From contig JAHYJN010000012.1 of NCBI GenBank assembly GCA_019428905.1, positions 1 to 64,000 of the forward strand: 64,000 bases of DNA, read 5' to 3'. Made by a program: the position numbers and the translations under genes. The notes under the pieces were generated by a model. It saw nothing but the letters and a program-made list of their open reading frames with translations. It was not told the origin of the DNA and made no database searches. This DNA comes from Candidatus Brevefilum sp. Its GTDB lineage: Bacteria > Chloroflexota > Anaerolineae > Anaerolineales > Anaerolineaceae. Of the stretch, positions 11,015-20,195 are shown piece by piece (position 1 is the stretch's first letter; each line of letters starts with the position of its first letter).

Positions 11015-13609
11015 ATGGATTTAAATCAATACACACAAAAAGCACAACAGGCCATCATCCAGGCCCAAAGCCTGGCTGTGGACCTGAACCACCAGACCAT
11101 TGAACCAGCGCACCTACTGCTGGCCTTGCTCACACAGGATCAGGGTGTGGTTCCGGCCATTGTGACCAAGGTGGCTGGCAGTCCCCTGGCGCTGCGGGAG
11201 GAACTGCAGGCTGACCTAGAACACCGCCCCAAGGTCTACGGCGGAAATTCGGGTCAACCTGGCTTTGCGCGGGGCACAGCCGAGGTGACCAGTGCGGCAG
11301 AGCGTTACGCCAAGGGCATGTCGGATGAATATATCTCCACGGAGCACCTCTTGCTAGGCCTCACGGAAAGCGCCGAAGGTAAGCGCTTGTCTAGTTTCGG
11401 CCTGACCAAAGATGCGATTCTCAAAGCCCTCAAAGAGGTGCGCGGCTCGCAGCGCGTCACCTCCCAGACGCCTGAAACAACTTATGAAGCCTTGGAAAAA
11501 TACGGCCGTGACCTGACCGCCCTGGCGCGCACCGGAAAACTAGACCCCGTCATCGGCCGCGACGAGGAGATCCGCCGCATCGTGCAGATCCTTTCTCGCC
11601 GCACCAAGAACAACCCGGCCCTGATTGGCGAACCCGGTGTGGGCAAGACCGCCATCGTTGAAGGCCTGGCCCAGCGCATCGTCAACGGCGATGTGCCGGA
11701 CGGGCTTAAGAATAAGAAGATCATTGCACTGGATATCGGTTCGTTGATCGCCGGCGCCAAGTATCGCGGTGAGTTCGAGGAACGCCTGAAAGCCGTCCTC
11801 AAAGAGATCACTGATGCTGCCGGGGAGATCCTGTTGTTCGTAGACGAGATGCACACCGTGGTCGGTGCAGGTGCGGCCGAAGGCGCCGTAGATGCCGGCA
11901 ACATGCTCAAACCGATGCTCGCCCGCGGTGAGCTGCACATGATCGGCGCCACCACCCTGGACGAGTACCGCAAACACGTAGAGAAGGACGCCGCCCTCGA
12001 GCGCCGCTTCCAACCGGTATTTGTGACCGAGCCCTCAGTGGAAGACACCATCAGCATCCTGCGCGGTCTCAAACAGCGCTACGAGGTGCACCACGGCGTG
12101 CGCATCACCGACCCGGCCGTGATCGCCGCTGCTACCCTCTCCCACCGCTACATCGCCGACCGCTTCCTGCCGGATAAAGCCATCGACCTGATCGATGAGG
12201 CAGCTGCCCGTTTGCGCACCGAAATCGACTCCAAACCCCAAGCCCTGGATGAAGTTGATCGCGCCATTCTGCAGCTAGAAATTGAGCGCCAGGCGCTGCA
12301 GAAAGAGAAGGATAAAGCCTCCAAAGAGCGGCTGGCCAATATCGAAAAAGACCTGGCCGACCTGCGTGAGCAAGCCAACCAACTCCATACCCGCTGGGGA
12401 ACGGAAAAAGACGCTATCCAGGAAATCCGCGACATCAAGGAGCGGATGGACCAGACCGAGATCGAGATTGAACGCGCGGAACGCAACGCAGACCTGGAGC
12501 AGGCCGCCCGCCTGCGCTTTGGCACGCTGAACGATCTCCACACCCGGCTGGCGGAGGCTGAAGGCCGTTTGAATGACCTCCAAAAGGAATCCACCCTGCT
12601 CAAAGAGGAAGTCGACGCTGAGGAGATCGCCCAAATCGTCGCCAGGTGGACCGGCATCCCCGTCTCTCGTTTGCTGGAAGGCGAGATGCAGAAGCTGATG
12701 CGCATGGAAGAACGTCTGCACCAGCGCATCATCGGGCAGGATGAAGCCGTCGAGGTGATTTCCAACGCGGTCCGCCGCGCCCGGGCAGGCTTGCAGGACC
12801 CCAACCGTCCGATCGGGTCGTTCATCTTCCTCGGGCCGACCGGGGTCGGTAAAACCGAGCTGGCGCGCGCCCTGGCGGAATTCCTGTTCAACGATGAGGA
12901 CGCCATGGTGCGCATCGACATGAGCGAGTACCAGGAGAAGCACACCGTCAGCCGTTTATTCGGCGCGCCCCCCGGCTATGTCGGCTTCGAAGAGGGCGGC
13001 CAGCTGACCGAAGCGGTCCGCCGCCGACCCTACAGCGTGGTGTTGTTCGATGAGATTGAAAAGGCGCACAGCGAGGTCTTCAACGCCCTGCTGCAGCTGC
13101 TGGAGGACGGCCGCCTGACCGACGGCCAGGGGCGCACGGTTGACTTCCGCAACACCGTGGTGATCATGACCAGCAACCTGGGCAGCCAGCTGTGGATGAG
13201 CAGCCTGGCAGAGGATGGCGGCGTGAGAGAGGTGACGCGTGAGCAGGTTAACCGCCTGCTGCAGGCGCACTTCCGCCCTGAGTTCCTCAACCGTGTGGAT
13301 GAGATCGTTGTGTTCCACCCGCTCACCAGAGAGGATTTGGTGCAGATTGTCGACATCCAGCTCGAGCGTGTGGCAGGTCTAATGGCCCAGCGCGGCCTGA
13401 CGCTGCAGGTCGAACCGGAGGCACGCGCTTACCTGGCCGAGGTTGGCTACGACCCCGATTTCGGCGCCCGTCCCCTCAAACGCACAATCCAGCGGGAGGT
13501 GCAGGACCCGTTAGCGCTGAAGGTCGTCGGCGGCGAGGTGGGCGATGGCGATACGGTGCGGGTAACTCGCGGGGCAGATGGGCTGGTGTTTGAGACCCTG
13601 CCCTCATAA
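11015..13609 (+). CDS. clpB: ATP-dependent chaperone ClpB
   Basis: 864 aa; two AAA+ modules ([39 protein letters not shown]), Clp N domain, middle coiled coil. Confidence 0.97.
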   Translation: MDLNQYTQKAQQAIIQAQSLAVDLNHQTIEPAHLLLALLTQDQGVVPAIVTKVAGSPLALREELQADLEHRPKVYGGNSGQPGFARGTAEVTSAAERYAKGMSDEYISTEHLLLGLTESAEGKRLSSFGLTKDAILKALKEVRGSQRVTSQTPETTYEALEKYGRDLTALARTGKLDPVIGRDEEIRRIVQILSRRTKNNPALIGEPGVGKTAIVEGLAQRIVNGDVPDGLKNKKIIALDIGSLIAGAKYRGEFEERLKAVLKEITDAAGEILLFVDEMHTVVGAGAAEGAVDAGNMLKPMLARGELHMIGATTLDEYRKHVEKDAALERRFQPVFVTEPSVEDTISILRGLKQRYEVHHGVRITDPAVIAAATLSHRYIADRFLPDKAIDLIDEAAARLRTEIDSKPQALDEVDRAILQLEIERQALQKEKDKASKERLANIEKDLADLREQANQLHTRWGTEKDAIQEIRDIKERMDQTEIEIERAERNADLEQAARLRFGTLNDLHTRLAEAEGRLNDLQKESTLLKEEVDAEEIAQIVARWTGIPVSRLLEGEMQKLMRMEERLHQRIIGQDEAVEVISNAVRRARAGLQDPNRPIGSFIFLGPTGVGKTELARALAEFLFNDEDAMVRIDMSEYQEKHTVSRLFGAPPGYVGFEEGGQLTEAVRRRPYSVVLFDEIEKAHSEVFNALLQLLEDGRLTDGQGRTVDFRNTVVIMTSNLGSQLWMSSLAEDGGVREVTREQVNRLLQAHFRPEFLNRVDEIVVFHPLTREDLVQIVDIQLERVAGLMAQRGLTLQVEPEARAYLAEVGYDPDFGARPLKRTIQREVQDPLALKVVGGEVGDGDTVRVTRGADGLVFETLPS

Positions 13610-13642
13610 CAGGGTCAACCAGGATAAACAGCTCATAACAAT

Positions 13643-13976
13643 AACCCCGGGGGTCTAAAGATAATAAGGATAAGCTGCATTTTCAATTCGCCCCCGACCG
13701 GCACGCGAACAAAGACCCCCGGGGTTTCTGTCGAATCTTTACCTGGCGCACAAAACCAACCATTTCAAACCCCGGGGGTCTAAAGATAATAAGGATAAGC
13801 TGCATTTTCAATTAGAACCCAACCGGCACGCAAACAAAGACCCCCGGGGGTTTTGTCGAATCTTCACCTGCTACACAAAACCAACCATTTCAAACCCCGG
13901 GGGTCTAAAGATAATAAGGATAAGCTGCATTTTCAATTAGAACCCAACCGACACGAAAATAAAGACCCCGGGGTCT
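13643..13976. repeat. Block A of ~125-bp inverted-arm tandem repeat array (units 1-3)
   Basis: Left arms AACCCCGGGGGTCT at 13643, 13768, 13893; right arms at 13713, 13838, 13963; period 125 bp read directly. Confidence 0.97.
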
Positions 13977-14044
13977 CTGGGTTCAACAAAAATACGTAGA
14001 TACTTTTTTTAATCTGAGTAATCGCAGATATCCTGTGATATCTT

Positions 14045-14386
14045 TTACGACAGTAACCAATCGATGATATGCTGCTTGATTTGCTCTAATCGATCAGAAG
14101 AAATTTCGCCAAGACGGGCATCAATGATCGTGCCTTCGACCGTGACCAATCGTGATAGTCGAACAACAGATGGTACTTTTAACCCAGAAGCGCGATAGTC
14201 GGGATCATTCGGATTAATTATCTCATCGAAATTTGGAATAGCTTGGTTGATACGTGAAGAAACAAGTGCTAAAAGAACATCATCATGACGACCGGGTGCT
14301 ATGGCAATCACCAACGCTGGACGAAGTTTCCCGCGTTGCAGATCAGCATGTGGAAAACGTATCAGGACAACATCACCAGGTTTCAT
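14045..14386 (-). CDS. Type II toxin, MazF/PemK family
   Basis: MKPGDVVLIRFPHADLQRGKLRPALVIAIAPGRHDDVLLALVSSR matches PemK/MazF fold pattern; overlaps upstream small antitoxin-like ORF. Confidence 0.85.
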   Translation of the reverse strand: MKPGDVVLIRFPHADLQRGKLRPALVIAIAPGRHDDVLLALVSSRINQAIPNFDEIINPNDPDYRASGLKVPSVVRLSRLVTVEGTIIDARLGEISSDRLEQIKQHIIDWLLS

Positions 14387-14652
14387 GGTCGATATATTTC
14401 CCGAGCATCCTTTAGCGAATATTCAACCTCATCCTCCTCACGCAAAAATTGCTCTAAGGAAAATTTTCGCCAATGGGATTTATCCCAGTCTGTATATCCC
14501 TGAGATATTTGTCGTCTCGCCATGATGAACGATGTAAAATCAGCAATTTGTTCGATTAATTCATCTGGCAAACGATCTATCTGTTTATGTAACTGCTCTC
14601 GAAGGTTGGTTATCGTCATGACAAATTCCTGGTTGTTGCAATAGTAAATCAA
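14383..14652 (-). CDS. Putative cognate antitoxin (DUF2281-like)
   Basis: Small ORF overlapping the toxin start by 4 nt; LPDELIEQIADFTSFIMARR pattern. Real start is likely the internal Met (MTITNLREQLHKQIDRLPDELI). Confidence 0.7.
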   Translation of the reverse strand: MIYYCNNQEFVMTITNLREQLHKQIDRLPDELIEQIADFTSFIMARRQISQGYTDWDKSHWRKFSLEQFLREEDEVEYSLKDAREIYRP

Positions 14653-14901
14653 ACATTACTTTCACATTATAGCATATGTAACTTTGTTCTCCCAAGAAAC
14701 AATAAATGCAGGATCTCACGCCAACTTGATCACTGAGATAATAAATTTCTTAACCAGTTCACAATCAAGAGTAATCACCTGAACCCCTGAAAGTTCAAAG
14801 AAGAAAAATCAGCTTTGAAAATCAAGTCAACGCTCATCCACCTTTAGAATGATCCCCAGGGTTTCAAAAATCATTTCTTCCGCACAAAACCAACCATTTC
14901 A

Positions 14902-16409
14902 AACCCCGGGGGTCTAAAGATAATAAGGATAAGCTGCATAATCAATCCGACCCCGACCGGCACGCAAACAAAGACCCCCGGGGTTTTTGTCGAATCTTCA
15001 CCCGCCGCACAAAACCAACTAGTTCAAACCCCGGGGGTCTAAAGATAATAAGGATAAGCTGCATGATCAATCCGACCTCAACCGGCACGCAAACAAAGAC
15101 CCCCGGGGTTTTTGTTGAAATTCACCTTCCGAACAATACTAACCATCTCAAACCCCGGGGGTCTGAAGATTTTAAGCTTGCTCTGCATTTGCAATTCGAT
15201 GCCAACCGGCACGTAAACAAAGACCCCCGGGGTTTCTGTTGAAATTCACCTTCCGAACAATACTAACCATCCCAAACCCCGGGGGTCTGAAGATTTTAAG
15301 GTTGCTCTGCATTTTCAATTCGCCCCCAACCGACACGCAAATAAAGACCCCGGGGTTTTTGTCGAATCTTCATCTGCTACACAAAACCACCCATCCAAAC
15401 CCCGGGGGCCTATAGATAATAAGGATAAGCTGCATTTTCAATTAGAACCCAACCGGCACGCAAACAAAGACCCCCGGGGTTTCTGTTGAATCTTCATCTG
15501 CTACACAAAACCAACCATTTTAAACCCCGGGGGTCTAAAGATTCTAAGTTTGATCTGCATTTTCAATTCGAACCCAACCGGCACGCAAACAAAGACCCCC
15601 GGGGTTTCTGTCGAATCTTTACCCGCCGCACAAAACCAACCATTTCAAACCCCGGGGGTCTAAAGATAATAAGGATAAGCTGCATTTTCAATTCGCCCCC
15701 AAGCGGCACGTAAACAAAGACCCCCGGGGTTTTTGTTGAATCTTCATCTGCTACACAAAACCAACTAGTTCAAACCCCGGGGGTCTGAAGATAATAAGGA
15801 TAAGCTGCATTTTCAATTCGCCCCCAAGCGGCACGTAAACCAAGACCCCCGGGGTTTTTGTCGAATCTTCATCTGCTACACAAAACCAACCATTTCAAAC
15901 CCCGGGGTTCTTAAGATTTTAAGGTTGATCTGCATGATCAATCCGAACCCAACCGGCACGCAAACAAAGACCCCCGGGGTTTTTGTCGAATCTTCACCCG
16001 CCGCACAAAACCAACCATTTCAAACCCCGGGGGTCTGAAGATAATAAGGATAAGCTGCATTTTCAATTCGCCCCCAAGCGGCACGCAAACAAAGACCCCC
16101 GGGGTTTCTGTTGATCTTCACCTGCCGCACAAAACCAACTAGTTCAAACCCCGGGGTTCTTAAGATTTTAAGGTTGATCTGCATGATCAATCCGAACCCA
16201 ACCGGCACGCAAACAGAGACCCCCGGAGTCTCTGTTGATCTTCACCCGCCGCACAAAACCAACCATTTCAAACCCCGGGGGTCTGAAGATAATAAGGATA
16301 AGCTGCATGATCAATCCGACCCCAACCGGCACGCAAACCAAGACCCCCGGGGTTTCTGTCGAATCTTCATCTTCCGAACAATACTAACCATCCCAAACCC
16401 CGGGGGTCT
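14902..16409. repeat. Block B of ~125-bp inverted-arm tandem repeat array (units 4-15 plus a terminal half-unit)
   Basis: Left arms at 14902, 15027, 15151, 15275, 15398, 15523, 15648, 15773, 15898, 16023, 16147, 16271 and a lone left arm at 16396; spacing 123-125 bp. Confidence 0.97.
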
Positions 16410-16513
16410 GAAGAAGAATAATGCGTTACACGGATGCAAATGAACATTCAAGTATGCGTCAACCAAGAATCCAGGATTTTTTATTGACATTCCTCTATAA
16501 TTAATCTACGACG

Positions 16514-16981
16514 ATGAACCAACCTAAATTTAGTCTCAACTTTCAAGACGAATCTCTGCAGGCGCTAGTGATAGGGACTGACCATCGCACACTCGCTGCC
16601 TGGGCTATCGCCTGCGTGGAACGCGTCCTACCCTACTTTGAAGGCAATTACCCCCACGATGACAGGCCACAAGCAGCATTGGATACCTTGCAAGCCTGGA
16701 TCGACACCGGCCGTTTCAGCATGGCAACCATCCGCGGGGCCGCCCTGTCCGCCCATGCGGCCGCCCTCGAGGTGGGCGCGGACACACCCGCCCGATCCGC
16801 TGCCCGGGCTGCCGGACAAGCCGTCGCCACAGCCCACGTCCCCGCACATGCGATTGCTGCGGTCAATTACGCCCTGCAGGCGGTCCACCGTGCGCACATC
16901 CACGCCGACCCCGATGCCGCAGTCGCAAAAGAGCGCGCCTGGCAGTACCAATACCTGCTAGATCTGCGGGAAAAATCATAA
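16514..16981 (+). CDS. Putative immunity protein (Imm-5-like)
   Basis: DHRTLAAWAIACVERVLPYFE ... DDRPQAALDTLQAWIDTGRFSMATIRGAALSAHAAALE ... AARAAGQAVATAHVPAHAIAAVNYALQAV resembles 'putative immunity protein' families. Confidence 0.6.
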   Translation: MNQPKFSLNFQDESLQALVIGTDHRTLAAWAIACVERVLPYFEGNYPHDDRPQAALDTLQAWIDTGRFSMATIRGAALSAHAAALEVGADTPARSAARAAGQAVATAHVPAHAIAAVNYALQAVHRAHIHADPDAAVAKERAWQYQYLLDLREKS

Positions 16982-17149
16982 AGACCACAATGTGATCTGG
17001 AATAATTATCAGACAATGGCACTTGGACTAAGCGCGTTGAGTATATTTTAAATGAAGGAATCGATCAAACCCAGATAAAATAAACCCCAAAATTTGATTG
17101 TGATCCGTTGTTCTTCTTCGCTATCAAACAACCTTTCGTTAAAAAGTAG

Positions 17150-17169
17150 GGGCGAGGCACGCCTCGCCC
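17150..17169. repeat. Short palindromic REP-like hairpin GGGCGAGGC-AC-GCCTCGCCC
   Basis: Perfect 9-bp inverted repeat in intergenic region. Confidence 0.7.
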
Positions 17170-17239
17170 TGATCGTTTTCATCAGAATATTATCGAATTG
17201 ACATAAGAATAATCAGGGAGCGATCCCACTCTCGATCAT

Positions 17240-18076
17240 TTATTTAGCATCATTTGCACTTGACTGCTGCACCAGCACCGTTTGGATCGGGTAGGGCAGG
17301 TTGATGTGATGCTCATGCGACACCCGGTTGACCGCCTTCAACACCTCCGAATGCACCCGCAGCGGGCTGTTTTCCTTCTGGTCAACCCAGTAAAACGCGG
17401 TCAGCGAAAGGCTAGAGTCGTCCATGCTCATCGCCTGGATCATCGGCGCGGGTTCGTTTTCGACGCCCGCCACCGCCTGGATCGCCCCCAGGAAGATATC
17501 CATGGCACGGTCGACATCCTCCTCGTAACCCAGCCCAATCCGCACCGTGCGCCGGCGCAGTTGCGCGGTTGACATGTTAATGATTGGGTTTTCAAAAACC
17601 TTGTTGTTGGGGATGATCACCAGGTCACCATCCAGGGTTTGGATTTCGGTATCGCGGATGTTGATCATCTTCACCGTCCCGGTGTGACCCGAGACCTCGA
17701 TAAAATCGCCAATTTTAAACGGTTGGCGATACAGCAAGATCAACCCAGAGATGAAGTTGCGGGCGATATCCTGCAGGGCAAAACCGATCGTGAACCCAGC
17801 GATGCCCAACCCAGCCACAAAACCGGTCACATTGAAGTCGACCTGGTCCAAGGCCACCACCGTGCCGATGATCACCACCGTCCACTGGCTGATCTGCTTG
17901 ATCAGCTTTAGCACCTCCGGGCTTTTGATGCGCCTGGAAGCCAGCCTACGCATGGCTTTAGCAGGGATGCTTGCTGCCAGCAAGGTCAGGATAAAAATCA
18001 CGATCGCCGCAATCAATTTTGGGAAAAATAAAAGAAATGATGCCAACCATTCATTCATGATCGCAGAAATATCCAT
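17240..18076 (-). CDS. Small-conductance mechanosensitive channel (MscS family)
   Basis: GLGIAGFTIGFALQDIARNFISGLILLYRQPFKIGDFIEVSGHTGTVKMINIRDTEIQTLDGDLVIIPNNKVF. Confidence 0.95.
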   Translation of the reverse strand: MDISAIMNEWLASFLLFFPKLIAAIVIFILTLLAASIPAKAMRRLASRRIKSPEVLKLIKQISQWTVVIIGTVVALDQVDFNVTGFVAGLGIAGFTIGFALQDIARNFISGLILLYRQPFKIGDFIEVSGHTGTVKMINIRDTEIQTLDGDLVIIPNNKVFENPIINMSTAQLRRRTVRIGLGYEEDVDRAMDIFLGAIQAVAGVENEPAPMIQAMSMDDSSLSLTAFYWVDQKENSPLRVHSEVLKAVNRVSHEHHINLPYPIQTVLVQQSSANDAK

Positions 18077-18359
18077 CGTTCATCCTTTCCAGGTGGTGTG
18101 GTTTCAAGTGAGCTAACACCACAATCATAATGGATGTTCTGGGCCAATGCAATGACGAAGCGAAGAAAAACCTCGGGCTTAACTGTTATTCACCCCATCG
18201 GACACGGATTTACTGGTGGGTTGGCGGTAGATAATAGTGAAATACTGTCTTGAAAGGTTTGTTGAGCTCTGTCTCTCCCGTCAACCCACCCTACACGCCT
18301 CATGCCCTAATTCCTAATACCTGATTCCCTAATACCTGATTCCCTGCTACCTAACCACC

Positions 18360-19244
18360 TCACTCAAACAAATTCCGCTTGACTTTATGCCCGGGTGATG
18401 GCTCGGGATAGGCCTGCATGTAAATATCATGATGCCCGCCGAACAAGCGTGTGATCACTCCCCTGAAGCCCTTATCCATATCGGCGCCGCCCTGGCTGGC
18501 ATGGCAGGCAGCGGCTTCCTGACGAATTTCCTTCACTGAGCGGTAGTCAATCTTAACGTGGGTAGGGAAATCCACCTCTGTCAGCGACACGATGTCAATA
18601 TCCTTGTTGCGCCCAAAATGACGCGGGTCCTGCCCGATCAGGCGCATCACCCAAACAACGATCTTCAGGAAGGTGTGGTTGATGGTGTGGAAATACAGGC
18701 TGGTAGGTTGAAACGGTGGTAAGCCATCAGGGTCCGCAAAGGCCACATCGCCCGCCAGTTCCCATGCCCTGACAGTTGCCTGGTGGATGGCGATATGGTC
18801 CGGGTGCCGGTAGCCCCCAATCGGGTCAAAGGTGACCACCACATCCGGTTTAACCTGGCGGATGATGGCAGCCACCTGCTCAGCGACTTTCTCAACCGGC
18901 TGGGCCGCCAGCGCTTTGGGATGCTGGTTGGCTTCAGACCCCAGCATACCTGAATCGCGATAGTTCAGGAAATGGAGTTGATCAATACCCAAAATCCCAG
19001 CCGCGCAGCGCAGCTCCTGGGTGCGCAGGCAGGCTGCGCTCTTGATGGTTTCCGTGTACTCCGGGTCGATATCCCCCAGTTCGCCGCGTGTGGCGCACAC
19101 CAGGTGTACTTCCACATCCTGTCGGGCGTACAGGGCCAGCGTCCCGCCCATCCCAAAGGTCTCATCATCCGGATGCGCCAGTACACTGAGTAGTTTCTTT
19201 TTTTGTGTGTCGTTCATAGTCATTTCCTCGATTAAGCCTATCAT
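18360..19244 (-). CDS. PIG-L family deacetylase (LmbE-like); start may be an internal Met
   Basis: LLSVLAHPDDETFGMGGTLALYARQDVEVHLVCATRGE ... YRHPDHIAIHQA. Confidence 0.92.
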   Translation of the reverse strand: MIGLIEEMTMNDTQKKKLLSVLAHPDDETFGMGGTLALYARQDVEVHLVCATRGELGDIDPEYTETIKSAACLRTQELRCAAGILGIDQLHFLNYRDSGMLGSEANQHPKALAAQPVEKVAEQVAAIIRQVKPDVVVTFDPIGGYRHPDHIAIHQATVRAWELAGDVAFADPDGLPPFQPTSLYFHTINHTFLKIVVWVMRLIGQDPRHFGRNKDIDIVSLTEVDFPTHVKIDYRSVKEIRQEAAACHASQGGADMDKGFRGVITRLFGGHHDIYMQAYPEPSPGHKVKRNLFE

Positions 19245-19363
19245 TCACATCTTTCAACATCGGTCATTGGCATAATCTTACCGCGATAATAATTGGAAAT
19301 CATGCACTGTCCAAGGCTGATAATAATTTACTCTCGTCTGGCCATTCTGTGATAAAAAAAGCT

Positions 19364-19391
19364 GCCTGGCATGGGGGGGATCATGCCAGGC
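19364..19391 (-). terminator. Intrinsic terminator-like hairpin
   Basis: Minus strand GCCTGGCATG ATCCCCCC CATGCCAGGC followed by AGCTTTTTTT. Confidence 0.75.
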
Positions 19392-19557
19392 AATCTCAGG
19401 GAGGAAACCACCATGTCGTCTCACAGAACGGAAAGTCCTGCAGGTTTCTTGGTGGAAGACACACCAAATACCAATAAATGTTTGTGTCTTTAGAAAAACT
19501 ATACTAGATTTAAGGTGCCTATGCATTAAGGCTGGATTAGAGTTTACAAAGTTTACC

Positions 19558-20058
19558 TTATTTGTTATATTTATCTTTCCCACCTCGTGCGGGATGGCCT
19601 CGCCGGAAGAGCTGCTCCCAATCCGCCACTTCTTCCTCGTCCAGCTGCCGGTCCCGCGGGTCTAATTCAGGCTCATCTTCCGCCAACTGCGCCCACGCCG
19701 CGGCAAACTCATCTGAGCGAATCGTGGCAGCATGGGCGCCGCGGGCAGCTGCCAGCACCTGCCGGTCAGAGCTGACCACGGTGGTATTTTTTGCGCGCTT
19801 GCCTAATTTTTTCAGGTAAGCCATAATCGCCGTGTCCGCCGTAGTGCCCTCATGCACAAAATGCGCCTTCACCAACCCATACTGCCTGACACCTGCCATC
19901 CCAACTGGCGCTTTATCAAAGAACACCTCGGCAGTTTTTCGGCGCAGCCGACAGTACTCCTGGAGTAATTGGACCAATTTCCCTTCATCATCAGGGTCTG
20001 AAAGGTCAACACCCGGCATGTGTGGGATCAAGTTGTGACCGTCGATAATTAAAACCAT
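19558..20058 (-). CDS. NYN domain (YacP-like) predicted RNA-binding / nuclease protein
   Basis: MVLIIDGHNLIPHMPGVDLSDPDDEGKLVQLLQEYCRLRRKTAEVFFDKAP ... VVSSDRQVLAAARGAHA. Confidence 0.85.
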   Translation of the reverse strand: MVLIIDGHNLIPHMPGVDLSDPDDEGKLVQLLQEYCRLRRKTAEVFFDKAPVGMAGVRQYGLVKAHFVHEGTTADTAIMAYLKKLGKRAKNTTVVSSDRQVLAAARGAHAATIRSDEFAAAWAQLAEDEPELDPRDRQLDEEEVADWEQLFRRGHPARGGKDKYNK

Positions 20059-20195
20059 GATCTAATTCTATCGCATTCACACATACCCGCAATATCGACC
20101 TCAACCATTTCCACCCATACTCCCGATTAAACGGGTTGGTGCCCTGCCCTATATTGCGTTAAAATTAGGTTCGCAGCACTAACCAAGGAGTTCGT

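Noticed and set aside
11482-13356. Long antisense ORFs (up to 265 aa) opposite clpB
   Set aside because: High-GC shadow ORFs of the well-supported clpB reading frame.
13643-16409. CRISPR array
   Set aside because: Unit is ~125 bp and the inter-arm segments are themselves repeated variants, not unique spacers; arms are ~14 bp and there are no cas genes.
13643-16409. Integron attC cassette array
   Set aside because: No RYYYAAC/GTTRRRY core pair at arms, no cassette ORFs, no integrase in the window.
15486-16443. ORFs of 75 and 110 aa inside the repeat array (HKTNHFKPRGS...)
   Set aside because: They arise from reading repeat units whose 125-bp period shifts frame; no RBS, no coding bias.
16484-16501. 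Canonical promoter TTGACA ... TATAAT before the Imm-5-like gene
   Set aside because: Spacing is only 6 bp; the hexamers cannot act as a -35/-10 pair, though TATAAT alone may serve as -10.
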